Positions 19,815-20,821 of a DNA stretch of 20,821 bases are shown in pieces. The translations under genes and the position numbers were made by a program. Below the pieces are notes generated by a model. It had not been told where the DNA came from and did not search any database. It saw only the letters and a program-made list of their open reading frames with translations. This stretch comes from a virus: IMG/VR virus record IMGVR_UViG_3300037247_000403, positions 1 through 20,821 of that record; one strand, written 5' to 3'. Each line of letters starts with the position of its first letter. The first letter of the stretch is position 1.

Positions 19815-20821
19815 CAGGACAGTTTTCCCCGCGTAAATGTCGTCGCGTCGTCTGAATCAGCGCTCGTTCCGATGGCCGATCCTGCATCGTTTGCCACGGT
19901 CGAGGCGGTCGCTGTTGACGTAAGTTGGTTGCGCATAGTCATATAGACAAACTGGACCATGGCGTGCAGGCTCGGCGATGCCGCCGGCACGGCCGCCAAC
20001 TCGGACACGGTGTCTGTGCGTAACACATCGACCACCTCTGCGTTGACGCCCGCGCTATCCGTCCCTCGCATGGCTGTGGTGGGAATCGCATCCAGCAATA
20101 AGTCCAACCGACCGTCGTTAATCCAATCGGTCAATATCGCAGCCCGCACGGCCGTCAATCGTGCAGTGTCTGTCCCGATGTCAGTCAGGGCCCCGGAATT
20201 AGGCAAAACGTCGGTTACCGCCTTGATCGTAGCCAAGTCCCCACCCCCGCTGGCCTCAGTCAGCACATCAATAGCTTTTATCCGCTGCATAATACTATCA
20301 GCGGTAGGACTACTTTCCATCGCCGAATCGAGTCCCGAGCCTTTGATGATCGTCCCGCTTGTTTTGCTGCGATCGTACTCGACGCCGATTACCCGCAATG
20401 TACCGGACGTCTGGGTGAGGTCACTGCTTGTAGTCCCCTTGCCGTAGACTGACCCGCCAAACAGCTCGATGGTCCCGCCTCCGCAATCGACCGCCGTAGC
20501 GCCGGCCCCAGTGCTCAGGGCGCGAACCGACGTGTTCCACGCACGAATGGTACAGTCGGCGTCCGTAGTGTAGATACCCCTGGCTGAATTGACTGTGTTG
20601 TTACAGAATACTTGGCAGTCTATCAGCTCAAATACCGTATCACTGCCCGCTGTGGTACACACGAACCCGTCGAATACGCTGGAAAAAATACAGTCACGAA
20701 ACGTAGCCGACAGAGTTGAATTGAGAACCGCGAAAAAGGCGTCGGCAAGACCGTGCATTTTGACGCGGAAAATGTACGCATCTTCAAACGCTTGTGATCC
20801 TGTAATAGTTCCTATAGCACG
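19814..20821 (-). CDS. Beta-helix/fibre-like protein, 5' end outside the window
   Basis: The frame is open from the right edge of the window (no stop in the 21 codons before the first ATG at 20758), so the true start lies outside; 335 residues are visible. The first 150 residues look like right-handed parallel beta-helix coils: FRDCIFSSVFDGFVCTTAGS, FELIDCQVFCNNTVNSARGI, CTIRAWNTSVRALSTGAGAT, IELFGGSVYG, with regular short strands and stacked Cys/Asn/Phe. The second half changes to helical segments typical of phage fibres: LATIKAVTDVLPNSGALTDI, LTAVRAAILTDWINDGRLDL, MVQFVYMTMRNQL. A tail spike, fibre or other adsorption appendage is likely. It precedes the terminase genes, while the rest of the tail lies far downstream. 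Confidence 0.72.
   Translation of the reverse strand, partial: RAIGTITGSQAFEDAYIFRVKMHGLADAFFAVLNSTLSATFRDCIFSSVFDGFVCTTAGSDTVFELIDCQVFCNNTVNSARGIYTTDADCTIRAWNTSVRALSTGAGATAVDCGGGTIELFGGSVYGKGTTSSDLTQTSGTLRVIGVEYDRSKTSGTIIKGSGLDSAMESSPTADSIMQRIKAIDVLTEASGGGDLATIKAVTDVLPNSGALTDIGTDTARLTAVRAAILTDWINDGRLDLLLDAIPTTAMRGTDSAGVNAEVVDVLRTDTVSELAAVPAASPSLHAMVQFVYMTMRNQLTSTATASTVANDAGSAIGTSADSDDATTFTRGKLS

Noticed and set aside
1-20821. tRNA genes, insertion sequences, integrase or lysis enzyme
   Set aside because: I looked for cloverleaf-like segments, transposase-type frames, terminal inverted repeats, tyrosine/serine recombinase motifs and endolysin motifs on both strands and saw none that I could support.

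Overview
The window is one long block of tailed-phage virion genes. Every gene I can support lies on the minus strand, so transcription runs from high to low coordinates. Nothing convincing is encoded on the plus strand. Genes are packed with ATGA, TGATG or TAATG overlaps, as in a late phage operon. There is no integrase, attachment site, repressor, DNA polymerase or endolysin, so I cannot tell a prophage from a free or metagenomic phage. Several accessory proteins resemble families I remember from Planctomycetes (Pirellula/Gemmata-like) genomes: the Cys-rich distal tail protein, the small zinc-ribbon protein at the left edge, the 87-aa YVSGG protein and a ParB-type leader. I therefore infer a GC-rich planctomycete host or relative. 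This rests on memory of the families, not on a search.

Layout in transcription order (right to left). (1) 20821-19086: a partial beta-helix/fibre-like protein, two small proteins and a 23-codon ORF that looks like the stub of a ParB-like gene. (2) 19089-18434: a small protein with an RNA-polymerase alpha-CTD-like helix-hairpin-helix domain and a membrane-anchored zinc-ribbon-like protein. (3) 18336-14797: terminase small subunit, terminase large subunit and lambda-type portal. (4) 14810-12896: two small membrane proteins, a Cys-containing protein and the Mu gpF-like minor head protein. (5) 12872-11049: six small accessory genes, including a DnaJ-type zinc protein and two neighbours sharing a four-cysteine motif, one of them fused to an excisionase-type helix-turn-helix. 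(6) 11040-10871: a roughly 170-bp non-coding stretch with two tandem hairpin/T-run units. (7) 10841-8045: prohead protease with a nested scaffold start, capsid cement protein and major capsid protein, followed by strong hairpins. (8) 7955-5452: head-tail connector and completion genes and a likely tail structural protein. (9) 5438-1: tail tube, tail assembly chaperone with a -1 frameshift extension, tape measure, and distal tail proteins running off the left edge.

The core describes a siphovirus-like particle: terminase and portal package DNA, protease and scaffold mature an HK97-fold capsid, connector proteins close the head, and the G/GT chaperone pair assembles the tail around the tape measure. 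The most informative non-obvious items are the programmed frameshift signal at 4508-4538 (GGGAAAC, 7-nt spacer, perfect 6-bp GC stem), the tandem structured elements before the capsid module, the alpha-CTD-like protein beside the terminase, the in-frame nested scaffold start, and several tiny genes missed by length-filtered gene calling.
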